NCBI GenBank assembly: GCA_013397455.1
Contig: VYZB01000723.1
Span: 124,001-188,000 of the forward strand
Source: Crotophaga sulcirostris
Lineage: Eukaryota; Chordata; Aves; Cuculiformes; Crotophagidae
Length of the DNA: 64,000 nt
Direction: 5' to 3'
Position numbers and translations under genes: made by a program. The notes below the pieces were generated by a model. The model had not been told where the DNA came from. It was given only the letters and a program-made list of their open reading frames with translations, and searched no databases. Below are positions 24,701 to 37,000 of this stretch, in pieces. Numbering within the stretch: position 1 is the first letter of the stretch; each line of letters starts with the position of its first letter.

Positions 24701-26770
24701 ATCTAGGATTAAGTTGAAACCTTCCTAACTTACAACTTCCTGAGCAGAAGGTAGCCATGCGAAAAGTTCAATAGACACTATTCTGATCTATGGCACAAAA
24801 ATACAAATGAGTCCATACCTTTGTTGGAATTACCCTTATTTTTTCAAGAGTAAGCAAAAGCAGAATTATCCTCTAACTGTTCTATAAAAGACAGCAAAAT
24901 GAAAAATCCCAGATTAAAATGAGCAGGCTTTCTGCTACAGGGAAACAAATAAATTGTTATGCCTATTATCTTTATGCATAATAGAATAAATGTCAAGCAC
25001 TGCATTGTTTTATAATTCACAATTTAAGTTTCTCAAATTATAGTTCATAATAACCTTTGCTAGAGGTGTGATTATTGGATTGTAAATTATTTCAGTAAGC
25101 CAGTAATGTATTTAACATCATAGTGATGTTTCTTTATAATCTAATTTCATACTATTGATTTCTGGTATTACGATTATGATGCAAGAATTTTAGTTATAAT
25201 AAAAGAAATGCAGGGACTCAAGACAGTCAACCATTTATTATTTTTGAGAAAATATTTATCCCTTTGCTCTATTTCCCTGTTAGACTACAAATTTATTTAG
25301 TTTGTTCATAATTGCTGTTTAAAGTCTCTGCTTGGTCCAGGTCTCCTGGGAGTTTACCCTCATGATTCCCCAGGAGACAGGGTGAACTGAACAACCAAGG
25401 ATCTTAATCTTTTTGGTCAGTATTCAGAATTCCTATGGCATCTGAGAACAAATACCTGACAGACAATTCAAGCAGCTTGCTAAAACTTTAAACCTTCTAG
25501 TGGGCTCATTCAACCAGGCACTCAAGTTGGTCTGAATGGTTTTCACCAGATAACTGCTGGTGATGTGTCTCCTGCATCACAAACAAGCCCTGGAGGTAGT
25601 GGAGAAGAGGTTCTGCCTCACAGCACAGCCACATGCTACTGCTGGATGACCTGTCTTAAAAATTGCTTTGTGCCTGTTGATCAATGTCATACATGATGAT
25701 TCAGTCACACCAAGTGAACACCCACCAGCAGTCAATGCACTGGAAGTACCAAACCTGGTTTTGTTGGTATGTTTTCACAATATGCTGCCCAGTTCTCAGA
25801 GCCTCTCCCCTGCCTTATCAACAGCTCGAAAGCCTTGCAAAACTTGAGATTTAATCCTCCTGGGTGGTCAGGTAAAAGACGTGACCTGGGAAGGAGCTGT
25901 TGGTCTGAGAGCAGAGACTGCCAGATCTCCTGCCTGGTAGAAAGTCCCATAGCAATGCAGAGCCAAGAGATGCTTTCATCACTTATGCTGGAGTACCGCC
26001 CTAGGCTGTGTGGAAACAGATTTTGACATTCCATGCCTGTCCATGCTCACTCTCCAGTGGTGGAGCTGTGCAAGGCAGCATCACACATGATGCCTGACAG
26101 GCCTCAGGACTGAGCTGGGATCAACATGGAAAGAGAAAGTGTGTCTCCAGTACCAAGTCAGGGAAAGACCAATGGGACACTGCTCCCTGCTCTGCTATGC
26201 AGCTAGAAAAAATATATTAAACACAGCAAAAGACTCAGAGGAGAGTCACGTAAATATTTCATCATCTATTATTTCATCTTGTAGCCTTATGCTACAAGAA
26301 AGGATTTTTCTAGTTTCATCAGGTCAAGGGGCTCATAAGATCCAGTGATAGGGGCCCCAAATGAGTCTAGTTCAAACCAAGTCTTGCAGAAGATAGCAAA
26401 AAGTGGAGAAAAATTAACTGCTGCATGAGGACAGCAGGAGAAACAGAAGGTTCTCTATTTCTCTCTCACATGTGGAGGAGGAGCAAATGTCTTTGCAAAA
26501 TAGCTGCCACAATTTAATTACACCCTATCCGGGAAACTGAAGCTCACATGACCCAGCCTCTGTATTTCAGGATGTCAACTAAATCTTCATCACATTGCCC
26601 TTCATCCTTAAAGAGTAACATGATAACAACTACTGCCTGCTTGTGCCAGATGAGTTAAAACAAGGTTTGCTGTTGCTCAGTAGTTGCTCCCACCTCCACA
26701 GCCAAACGCACCAGAGAAAACGAAGGGTCCCAAAATGGGGATTGCTCACCACACAGACCTTTACCTCTAT
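21721..26770. other. Noncoding DNA, very AT-rich from about 24 to 25.3 kb
   Basis: No recognised gene or CR1 piece. The 24.9-25.2 kb part is dense in TAAT/ATTA motifs without simple repeats and may be a conserved element (see findings). The 25.3-26.1 kb part is less AT-rich and has overlapping 85-100 codon open frames on both strands (25732-26034 minus, 25769-26026 plus) that match nothing I know. This may be an unrecognised old repeat. Confidence 0.5.
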
Positions 26771-27072
26771 ATCACAGTATCACAGTATTACAAGGCTGGA
26801 AAGGACCTCTAGGATCGAGTCCAACCTATAACCCAACACTAACGCCAACCCATCATCTAAACCATGGCATTGAGTGTCTCATCCAATCTTCCCTTAAACA
26901 CCTCCAGGGCTGGTGACTCCACCACCTCCCCAGGCAGCACATTCCAATGGCCAGACACCCTTTCAGTGAAGAACTTTTTCCTAACATCAAGTCTAAAATT
27001 TCCCTGATGAAGCTTGAGTCCACGTCCTCTAGTTCTGTCACTGGTCACCTGAGAGAAGAGACCAATATTTAA
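26771..27072 (-). mobile_element. CR1 3' end with ACTGTGAT-type tail, 5'-truncated
   Basis: Read on the minus strand, it begins inside the last part of CR1 ORF2. Residues [13 protein letters not shown] are followed by the LDVRKKFF and [13 protein letters not shown] blocks, which mark the conserved C-terminal end of CR1 proteins. The frame stays open to a stop at 26857-26859. The 3' untranslated region follows and ends with repeats of an ACTGTGAT-like octamer near 26771-26790. The 5' truncation falls near 27072, after which unrelated sequence begins. No target-site duplication was seen, which is usual for CR1. It belongs to the same tail type as the copies near 33.9 and 49.9 kb. Confidence 0.95.
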
Positions 27073-27533
27073 CAGCCATATGTATAATATATGGCTCATT
27101 GCAGCTACGGCAGTGCCAGCCACGGCAGCTCACAGTCAGCACAGTACTGCCCAATTATCTGTTCCCATCTACTTATTTATTTTAGTTCCCAAGCTACTCA
27201 AATGCACATAGTTGGCAAAAAAAACAGGGGCTGGAGAGGGCTCAGAAACTAATTCCATTCTGCCTTGGAAATATACATTTTATCCAATGCAGTACCTACT
27301 GCTACAGTGCTGTCTGGTTGTTCAGTGCCAGGATTTGGCACTCTCTCATAGGTCTTTCTACAGACACCAGCAATGGCATGTCTATCTAAATAAACCAGTA
27401 TCTCTGACACCTTCTCTGCTACTCCTCAGAATGTGTTCAGCTGCCTCCCAGTTGAGTTTTCTTCCACACCGTTACAGACAGGCCTAGCTGTATCTTTTGC
27501 TTCTTTTCCCATTCTTCTCTCTTTTTTTTGACC

Positions 27534-27548
27534 TTTTTTTTTTTTTTT
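27534..27548 (+). repeat. Poly(T) run, 15 bases
   Basis: Fifteen consecutive T within a longer pyrimidine-rich stretch. It could be the A-tail of something on the minus strand, but no such element was recognised. Confidence 0.9.
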
Positions 27549-28149
27549 AAATAACTAGTACACTAATTCTCTCTTTGCTAAAGCTCTCTTCTTCCCCTTA
27601 GAGAGTACCTTCTTCTCATTCCCATGCCTCTCAGTCTCTGGGAACATGAATAGTTCAGGAAAACAGATGGGCTGCAGACTACCAGGTCATTCCGCTGGAA
27701 GGAAACCAAATCTTTACATTGCGATTTTTCTTCCTGGCTACTTAAAGGCCCAGTCATTCAGTGGTAACCCTCCTGATGCCAGTGTCAAGGGTGAATTGTC
27801 AGTCCTGTCAAATATCTCCATGTTACCAGTAGGAAACGAGTCTCTTCTACATGGACAGTGTTGGCCAACTGTTGTATCATATTCATTCTAAAGGGGAATC
27901 AAATGACCTGCATTCTACTCCTAGATACGCCTGCGTACTTGCATAAGACAATGGTTCTCCATGCCTAGGTTTCTGTTCTCATTTTTTGTCTTACTTATAC
28001 CAACAAAGTGTAACAAGGTCTCCAAAAGCAATTATTTCTCTCCCAGTATCTTCCTTCAGTAGAGCTGTGGTTTTGGCCTGGGCTTCCGTTTCAACTCACC
28101 GTCACTAAATATAAACAATCACCATTGGAATAAACTTTTCCCACCATCC

Positions 28150-28170
28150 TTTTTTTTTTTTCTTTTTTTT
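28150..28170 (+). repeat. Poly(T) run with one interruption
   Basis: T12, one C, then T8. A simple homopolymer tract with no recognised element beside it. Confidence 0.9.
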
Positions 28171-31100
28171 ACTGTATGTGCCTAAGACAACTGCTTTGGC
28201 CACCTTTCCTTAAGTCTCACTGCAAGCAGCATGCAACAAGCTGCACAAAACAGAATAGTTTGTCACCAAAAGGCAGCAACATTTACAGACTTTCTAAAAC
28301 CTCTGAAAACTGCTTCACTCCTCAGCATCACCCAGGAGATGAATGCTGCACATTCTGAAAACATGTAATATTGTTCTGAAGGACTCTTACACCAACCTGT
28401 TCTCTTGCTGCCCCATGAACACACAAGCATCCGTACTCTCAGTGAACCTGAACTCAGACATTTTTCTTTGCAAAACCTGGGCACTTCCAACTTTAAAAGA
28501 GACTATATAAGGATTACCCGCTACAGAACACATGAATTTTACACTTCAGTCCCCACCTGACTGAGAGCAAAGAGGCAGTGGTCACAGGGGTATGTCAAGT
28601 GCCGAGTGCTATGGTGAATAGGAAACCAAGAATCCTTTTGATGGATGTGCCACAGTTTCAAAAAAATGAAAGTTCAAATAAACTGTGGTGACAAAAATGT
28701 GTACTGATTGCTGAAGGCTACATCATGCACGATGGAAAAATGGCCAACTGCACACTTGATCCCACCCAACCTCTTTGACTCACTTGCCTTACAGTGAAAA
28801 CTCTTCCATTGTCTCCTAATGGATAGCAGGGTATACCAAAGAGCACCTTTCTCCACACCTTTGAGTTAAAGAAAAGCATCTTCATAGAGATAAGTAATTT
28901 CTTGCTGTTTTCCCTGGCACCTGGTAGTTTGTTCTCTTCCTGCCCACTTTAGTAACAGGGTAGTGAAAGAAGCCAGCAACAGTTCTCAAGAAATAACTTG
29001 AGAGGTAACATCAGTTACTGTCAGCTCTGGATTCTAACATCCACTAGTACTGCAGCAATACTGGTGCCAACAAGAAACCAGGCCTGTGTTACAGGGAGCA
29101 CTATGCTTTACTCTTTCACCATTGGAAGTGATGAATTGGAAAAGTACTGTTAATGTTCCCAAACCCAATCCGTTAGTTACAAGTTATTAAGTTTGCACTT
29201 GGATTCCCTTAATATTTTCTTATATTTTACATAATCACATAAGATCTGAACTCTCTGGAGGCCGAGCTACACTCTCAGTCAGTTCCCAGGTCCCACAGCA
29301 CAGTGACTGTCAGGTGACACCTACCTGGAAGTAATAAGTCTCCTTATCTTAGCCCTCTGTCTCCAGACTAAATCCACCGAGGCAAAAATTAGAAAATTAA
29401 CTGCAACTAAACATTACCAGAAACTCTGTTGCTCAAATGCATTATCAGATTGGCCATTACAAATATGCACTCTTCCCTCAACATTACTAGTCAATGTGTC
29501 TTATTTGGTTTCAAAGAGATGACTCAGAGGCTGTACGCAAGCCTGTCTTTTCTGTCCTTATAAATTATCGTCTCTCCTCACTGTTTTCAAGAACTTTACA
29601 CTTTAGAAGTATAGCAGATGCTAATAGCTTACCACAGTCTTTCTAATTGCTTTCTAATGTCTTTTTCTTGTGTTGTGTATTTACAATACCAATACCCACA
29701 ATTATCATGATCAGATTATGTCTAAAAAACCACCAGTTACTGGCTGGCTAGAGACGCATCAACACAACACTGTTTCTGCGTGTGAAGGTTACAGTTTTGT
29801 ATGCTTAGACTGCAAACAAGAAACTTGATCCTTTCCCCATTTATCATCTCATCGTTTCCCAGGTTTTGTAATTGAATAAATACCTTTCCTTGTGCCTGGG
29901 GATAGAGAGGGGGGGTATAGCCATATTTTACAGTATTGCTACAATGGTTTTAATCTACAGCTCACTAGAAATTCGACTATAACCTGACTACTGACTTAAT
30001 TTCCTCCTCCCTTCCCTTTGTTTGCTTACCTGCCTGCACAGAAACACAGATGTCTCAGGTTTTTCTCATGAGCATTCACAAGCAGTTTCACTGAGTTTCC
30101 TTCCCAATGCCTTAAGGACATTTAGTGGTAGACGGAGCCTGTTTTATAGCTTTTAAAACCTTACAAGCTTTGTCATTAACATAACCTGGGGAAAACCAGA
30201 CTAACACTGCCAAATATGTCTGTGAGAGACAACAGAGCACAAGATGACAATACAAAGAGGAACTCTAGAGAGGCAAGGTAGGAAGGAGTATTCAGAACAT
30301 GAGACCGTATGAGGCTACATAGGAAATACAATCAAGGACCTAGACATGAGGAGGATTAAGACACAGAACACTTACCACATGTTCTCGTCTGATGGAGAGA
30401 TGGGAGAAGACCACAGCAGCCAGACAGGAAGGGTCGGATCATTGTCTACATGTGTCCAAAGTCTGGGAAGAAATGCATGTTCCTAGAGGGAGGAGACTAA
30501 GAAGGGTCTCAACTTCATCTATTTGTTGCTTAAACTCTACAAGTTTTCTGGTGATGTGAGTCTTGTTTGAATTTTGTGAGACAGAACAACTCCAAAGCCA
30601 GTTCTACATTACAGGTGCCAACTTTGAAATAAATGATTTAGAGAGCTCCAAGGACATCAAGGCTGTTGGTTTCTGCACAGAGCACATGTCAGAACAAGAC
30701 AATGTGTTTTTTTTCCTCTGCTATTTTCTCATTATGCAAAGTCATGACAACTTTTTTCGAGAAACAGTCCTATTCCCCCTAAAAATCAGTCGCGTCTATA
30801 AATCAGTGATATTCATTTGTAAAACCATTGACTACAAAATGGTCTAACCCATTCTGGTCTTATTTGGTCTTCGTTGCAATAATACTGAAATCACTCGTCA
30901 CTCGAAAACAGGACTTTCAAATTAATATACCATGCCATCTATTTCTTAAAATATTTTCATTTTTTCATTTAACCTGGCAGCTAAACAAACTTGTTTTCTT
31001 GCAAGTGAGGAACTTCCAATATAGTGCTCCACATAACTGAGAGCTTTTTTAATTAAATCAAATATACAAGCAAAACAAGTCTTTAAGCAGTGGAAAAAGG

Positions 31101-32336
31101 CATGCAGAGAAGTGCAATTCCTATGTGAAGAAAAGGGACAGAAATAAAAAGAAATTAGCAAACTATTAAGAGATTGTACAGTTGAGATGGGATTTAAAAA
31201 AATAGTATTTTTTTGTAATTTCAGTTTTCAAAAAGATTTTTAGTTTGTTCTTTTCTCATAATGTGAATTAAAACCCATTTAAAATATAAATTTATAGCTA
31301 ACATTGGACTTCTAAGAAAAGCATTTTGGTACAATCTGCCTTTCTTGACCTAGTGATAGTTTCATAAAAATAGTTTCCGTAAAGAAACATAGGTTTATGT
31401 TGCAAGGACAAATATGTATACTTGACTTTTCGAAGCTAACACAAAAAATATTAACTGATTTTGACAGTGAAAATATTGGACTTTCCTAGGGCAAAAAAGA
31501 AAGGGAAAATTGATTTTTGAATACATAGTTTTCACAGTCTCCTTTTCTTGACAAATTGATCCCTAAATTGTGAAAAATATTTTTGGCAAAATTTGCACAA
31601 GTATTTCCTAAGAACATTTTCTGGAAAGAGAAATTGCATTTAATGTGATAATTCATGTGCTAACAAATGAGAATCAGGTATGCACATAAGTTCTTGACAG
31701 ATGTGAGTTTGAGTGCTTTGTCCAAACCAACAAAAAAAAACATTTAGCAGATTTGTAGGTCAGACCAAAGACTCTTAGGTCCAAAGGGCAATAACCACAA
31801 AACCGTCCTTCCTTTGTGGTGGTCCTGATTCTTTATTCTGCATACACAGGCAAGAGCTACAATACAGTATTTTCACACAAGAAGATATATTTTTCTGGAA
31901 GGAGACATGAACCAGTAAAACCTTTAAAGCAATATTTTGTTTAAGATTGCTTTTATATCAACAATTTGTCTTCTTTTATGTGTTAAATGTTATTTGTTCA
32001 GTTATATCTGAATGACAAGTTTAGTCTATTATAGTCTCTATAAGCATTTTATGATAAGTAGTGTTATTCAGACTAACAAAAAAATTCACATAGTAAGTTT
32101 GACGTTCTTATTAGCTGTTAATATTACCATTTCTCATTCTGACCAACTCTTTCATTACGGGACTCTACCTAAAAGCAGCACCAACAGAAACACTCTTTTT
32201 GTAATGCTTACTTCACTGATATATAAATAGATTTGATCCAGGAACAGTGTTATAGGGCTGTGGGATATTTAACAGGGTAGGGTGCTAATTTATGTTTGTT
32301 CTTTACCAAAGAAAAGATATGCCACAAATTTGGTGA

Positions 32337-32358
32337 ATTTCTATTTATAAATAGAAAT
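32337..32358. other. Perfect 22-bp palindrome with overlapping MEF2-like sites
   Basis: The 22 bases equal their own reverse complement. The central CTATTTATAAATAG contains CTATTTATAA and, overlapping on the other strand, the same motif. Both fit the MEF2 consensus YTAWWWWTAR. The symmetry is seen directly. Binding and regulatory use are inference. Confidence 0.8.
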
Positions 32359-33814
32359 GTCATATTTCTTTGTAAAGTGTATAGGCAATGAAACTACGAA
32401 CAAAAGCATATGTTACGGGTCAATCATATTTACCATATTTATCACTGCGGGAAGTGAATAGGATGGCGTTTCTGGAGAACAGCTAAATAAAATTAAAGGC
32501 TTCAAATTTATGACGATTCTGTCTGCTTATACATCTTGACCACACTCTTTCTAGCATGACCTTTATTTTCAGGACACCTATCAGTTGACTTGAGTCAGAT
32601 CCATGGAGTATACAAAGGCAATTCAGGCCAAGAGTTCACAAAAGACTCAGATAAATAGTCGCCACAGAGCAGCACCATTTCAGAGGCTTGTTGATGGTGC
32701 ACTCTTCCTTCTGACTGCAAGCCTCCTTTTCTTTTGTCTGACTCTTTCCTCCACAGGTTTTCATCAACGTAAAGCTGATAATTGTGTCTGCTGAGAAGCA
32801 ACCACTTGGCAAGAAGTCATGGTTTCAGTGTGACATTGTTACTAATTAAAAAATCGGAAGGCTTGGAGCAGTGGGGACTTTGCTGAGGACCAACAGTGCC
32901 AATTTGCCTGAAAATTTTGAGCTGAAGAATTGTATTTTGCAATGCCATTTTTTTCTTCACTCCTTGTCAGAGATGATTTTTCCTTGACGTGGACTGTAAT
33001 ACAGGTTTTACTTTTTACTTGCTTTGACACATTGAGCTGTGGGTCCCTCAATCAGGCAGGAATAGATTTTATTCCTTTAGGGGAAAATAAATCAAAAGAG
33101 CTTGAAAGTATTAGCCTGTTACTGAAGATACAGTTTTTTTACCAACATAGTATTCCTAGCCATTCTCAGCACGAGAAAGAAGTATCTTCTCCTCAGAAGT
33201 AGACACAGCCCTTCTGCCTTGTGTTTGCCTGGTACCTAGCACTACAGGAGTTCTGGTTCAGAACTCAACACCATCACAGGAGGAAAGGCAAGCACAAGGG
33301 TAGGAATTCTCATTTACAAAAGCCATAGCTAGGATGAGCTAGCAACTGCTAAGGTAAACCACAACAATTTACCCAATCATATAATTAACATCAAATGCAA
33401 GCTACATAAAGATTTTCATTCCCCCATGTACCAGTCAGGAAGCACTCCTGCCTACCTGTCTGCCTGATACTCCTAAGAACACCTCCCCGCACACCCCTAA
33501 GAACTTCCACTGTTTTGTCTTCATCAAGCAGCTAGCAATATTGACAGGAAACCTTTCTGCAATAGATTTCAACAGGGAAAATGGAGGTAAAAAGCAACTG
33601 AAAATGTTATAAAATGTGTTGGGCATCACCTACTTGTCTTAGTTTCCTAAAACTGACCATCTAAAACTCCTGTTTATACTAATGGCTGTTAAAAGCATCA
33701 TCACCAAGACATTAAGCACGTGGGCTTTTAAAGCCAAAGCAGACGTCACCATTTAGTCATACTCCCTTGTTAAGGATTATACAGAAAACATCCCTAATAA
33801 GAGACTGTTCTATT

Positions 33815-33842
33815 GCATGCATCTAGTATAGCATGCATCTAG
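33815..33842 (+). repeat. 12-bp direct repeat abutting a CR1 5' junction
   Basis: GCATGCATCTAG occurs at 33815-33826 and 33831-33842, separated by TATA. The second copy abuts the point where CR1 sequence begins. A short duplication at a truncated 5' junction is consistent with local copying during the CR1 insertion. Confidence 0.75.
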
Positions 33843-34075
33843 GCTTAGACTTGATGTTAGGAAGAAGTTCTTCACTGAAAGGGTGATTGGCCACTGGAAT
33901 GCGCTGCCCAGGGAGGTGGTGGAGTCGCCGACCCTTGATGTGTTTAAGGGAAGATTGGATGAGGCACTCAGTGCCATGGTTTAGGTGATGAGATGGTGTT
34001 AGTGTTGGCTTATAGGTTGGACTTGATGATCTCAGAGGTCTCTTCCAACCTGGTTATACTGTGTGATACTGTGAT
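33843..34075 (+). mobile_element. CR1 3' end, ACTGTGAT-type tail, best preserved short copy
   Basis: It opens in the C-terminal end of CR1 ORF2, with the RLDVRKKFF and [13 protein letters not shown] blocks, and stays open to the stop at 33982-33984 without a frameshift. The typical 3' untranslated region follows, ending in ACTGTGTGATACTGTGAT-like repeats. Several CpG sites survive (near 33901 and 33925-33931), whereas older copies here have lost them, so this looks like a relatively young insertion. The 5' truncation leaves about 47 codons. No target-site duplication was seen. Confidence 0.95.
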
Positions 34076-37000
34076 AGTAATAGGACAATTTCTGTAAAGA
34101 ACATTTTTCTCATGTGTATCTTGACAACTGAGATATGACCAGTAAAATCCTGCAAAGTCAAGTCTCCCTAGGAATTCACAGCAAATCAGAAAATCTAGTT
34201 TAAGACAATCATCCTTTTATTCTTTAATAAACAAGCAAAATGGCCATGAATCTCTGGGTTGTCTACTTCAGGAAGGTTCTGGGATCATGAATACGTAGCA
34301 ATCTTATTTGCTAAGTAATTTGGAATCAAGTTCATACTCAAATCTGCTACAGAGAAAAACATTAAAGGTGGGAGGCAGCAGCTTTTCTGTATCATCACAT
34401 TTTCTTCACAAAAAAAATATGGAACCTGTTACAGAATATCAGTTCGTTACTTTAACTGCTGTGACATACCTTTAAGACATGAATGAACAACGTACTTTTG
34501 TTTCTTTTTCCTTTTTGTCTTTTTTTTTTTTTACTAAACATAATATGGAAGAAAAAAGAACTTGCACTTGACTTTCAATAAACTTAAAGACAACTTACTG
34601 TACAGCTAAACTTAGCCAGATACAAAAAAAACAAAGATAATATACTTGAAACCCAGTTTCTGTGTGTAAAGCAAATAAAGTAGTGAGAATCAAAGGTTGC
34701 TTCTTGTACATAATCATTTACTAGCATTCATTGTGGCATTTCTGTTGTTCATGGGTCAGCAGCAATGGTGCTTATAGAGATATCAGCTTTTTAATCTCAT
34801 CAACCAAGTGCAGCAATAACATTAGAACGCTTTTTATTGACCATTATTATCTCAAGAAGGACCCCTCTCCAAAACTACATATGAGTGTTTAGTTATACAA
34901 AAAAGCAGTTTATCAAGCACTGAAAAATAATGTTTTTGCAGTATTAACTCATTTGCCCTCTGGCTGATAATTCTGCTCTGCACCAAGAACTCACTCTAGG
35001 GCTTAACACCATTATTTCTCACCTCTGAGCAGTACCAAAGCAGTATTACACCTGTGTCAACCTCCTTACTCCTACTTTTGCCTTTCCTATGCTAAGTGGC
35101 AACATGATTTTCAGCAGGTCTTACAAGGGGCAGATGGAAGTGAAATTTCTTTTCAAATATCCCTAAGAAGCCTGAACTGCGAGAGTTTAAACACAGCATG
35201 GCATAATGAAGCTGTCTGGTGATTGTTTACAAAGCACAGAGAAAATTAACAAAACCAAAAAACATGTCTGGATACTCAGACTGACTACTGCATAGGATTT
35301 CACTTGGGTACAAGTTTACTCTTATATTCCTTGATTACACAGCAGTTGGTTTGCACTTATGTCACCATGAACTTCAGCTATTCCTGAATTTGCTGTGAGG
35401 AAAATCTTCAGTCAAGTACCTGAAAACTCCTTCTGTAACAAGCAACAGTGAAAAAGCGTTTCTGCTTTCCTCCCTGGAGGAGAGCAGAAGGTGGAAAAGG
35501 TTCACACAAGCTTGCTGTATTGAAAACAGAGGCAGGGGTAAAGCAGTCACCAGGTTTTAGAGGGAGCACATCTTATGTATTAGGCAGTTACATCAGCTTT
35601 TACTGAACTTGATAAGACACAGACTAGAAAATAGAAGAGGAAAATTCATTGTAATGCAGGCAGGCCATCTTGAGACTTCTTTGTTGGAGAAAGCCCTCCT
35701 AAAACACGGCAGTATTCTATATCTGCCCAAAAATAAAATAATTTATTTCAAGGATGTATATATGTATATGTCTCCAATTCTCATTCTTGTTTGTAAAACC
35801 TCTGATAGAGTTTTCAGACGGGTACATGCATACCTTTTCATATTGTGCTTTGTGTTATTGTACTTTGCAGAGATTGTGGGTTTTATTGCACCATTTTTAG
35901 CAATAAGGTTTTTTTTAATTAAGGTATATACATTGGTGTTCTAGACATAATTCTAATGCACACTTAACAGACTACAGTACAGTGTAAACATAACTCTTAT
36001 ATGCATTGGGAAACCAATAAATCATGTGACTTGCTTTACTTCAACATTCACTTTATCGCAATGCCCTGGAACCAAACCCACATCATCTCTGAGGTATGCC
36101 CATAATTCGTAACTGCTTTGCCTTCATTTTTCGTTTTTTTGCCACAACTGAGAGCTTGCATCCAGTTGCATGAGAATTTGAAAGCCCACTAATGCACACT
36201 TTTGCCTCTCCTCAGCAGACTCTGGCATGCATTCACGTTAGTATCTGGGTGTGCCAGTGTCACGTGCATTATCTCTCAGGCTTAGGTGTTTTCTTACTTA
36301 GACTAAGACTCCAAATCTGTAACAGGGCCCATACAGAGCCCTACATACATGATTAGCAGCAATTCTAGAGCCTATTTCTGTAGGACTTGTGGCAGCAAGC
36401 ATGATTGACACTCACAGGGGCAGAAGAACTTGAAAAATAGATTAGCAAACAGAAATGCAAAGCTTATTTCCTCATATTAAGTAAGTTAAAGGGCACAATG
36501 CGCTTGGATGCAAACAGAAGCAGTTACTTCAAAGAAATCATTGCTACATCTCTGGCAGTACTAGAGCTATATAGCTCACGCTACACATGTCTTATTGGAA
36601 ACCAGCCGTGCTCACTTATCCTATAACAGCTGGTAAAACTCATTCTTTAAGGAGATGCTGTTACCAGTGCTCAAGACTGCAAAATACTCCACTGCAATTT
36701 CCTTTACAAAAGCATGAAGGCAGGTGACATTCCTTTCTGCGCATGAAATGACCAAAAGTTGATAAAATGGCATTTTCCCCCAAGGCGACCCAAAAGTCTT
36801 TTTCACTGTTGTTCTCAATTGTTTTCTCTCTGTACTAAAAGAAGTTCAAGGTTCTTGCTCCCTGGGAAAACAAAAATTAGAGTTCCAATAGATTGACAAT
36901 TGCATAAAAATTCCTTCTGAATTTTAAGAGAACCTTAATTCAGCTACGTGGATGCAAAACACTTTTACTGAAGAATATGAGTCATAAGTTGCCACCTCAT

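Larger units (their letters stand above)
27073..33814. other. Unique-looking noncoding DNA, no gene recognised
   Basis: AT-rich with T-rich runs at 27534-27548 and 28150-28170. No CR1 remnant or known protein. An exon-like minus-strand segment at 30376-30482 and a perfect 22-base palindrome at 32337-32358 are covered elsewhere. A minus-strand CAG|GTAAGC site lies near 30028. Confidence 0.55.

Noticed and set aside
25732..26034. 100-codon minus-strand frame as a possible gene
   Set aside because: No recognisable domain, an opposite-strand frame of similar length over the same bases, and no splice or promoter context. Kept only as an unassigned segment.
27534..28170. Poly(T) tracts as minus-strand retrogene tails
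   Set aside because: Nothing recognisable lies on the minus strand next to them.
35609..35944. 111-codon plus-strand frame with a hydrophobic end, possible membrane protein
   Set aside because: The hydrophobic stretch comes from T-rich sequence. There is no upstream promoter or splice context and no family resemblance.
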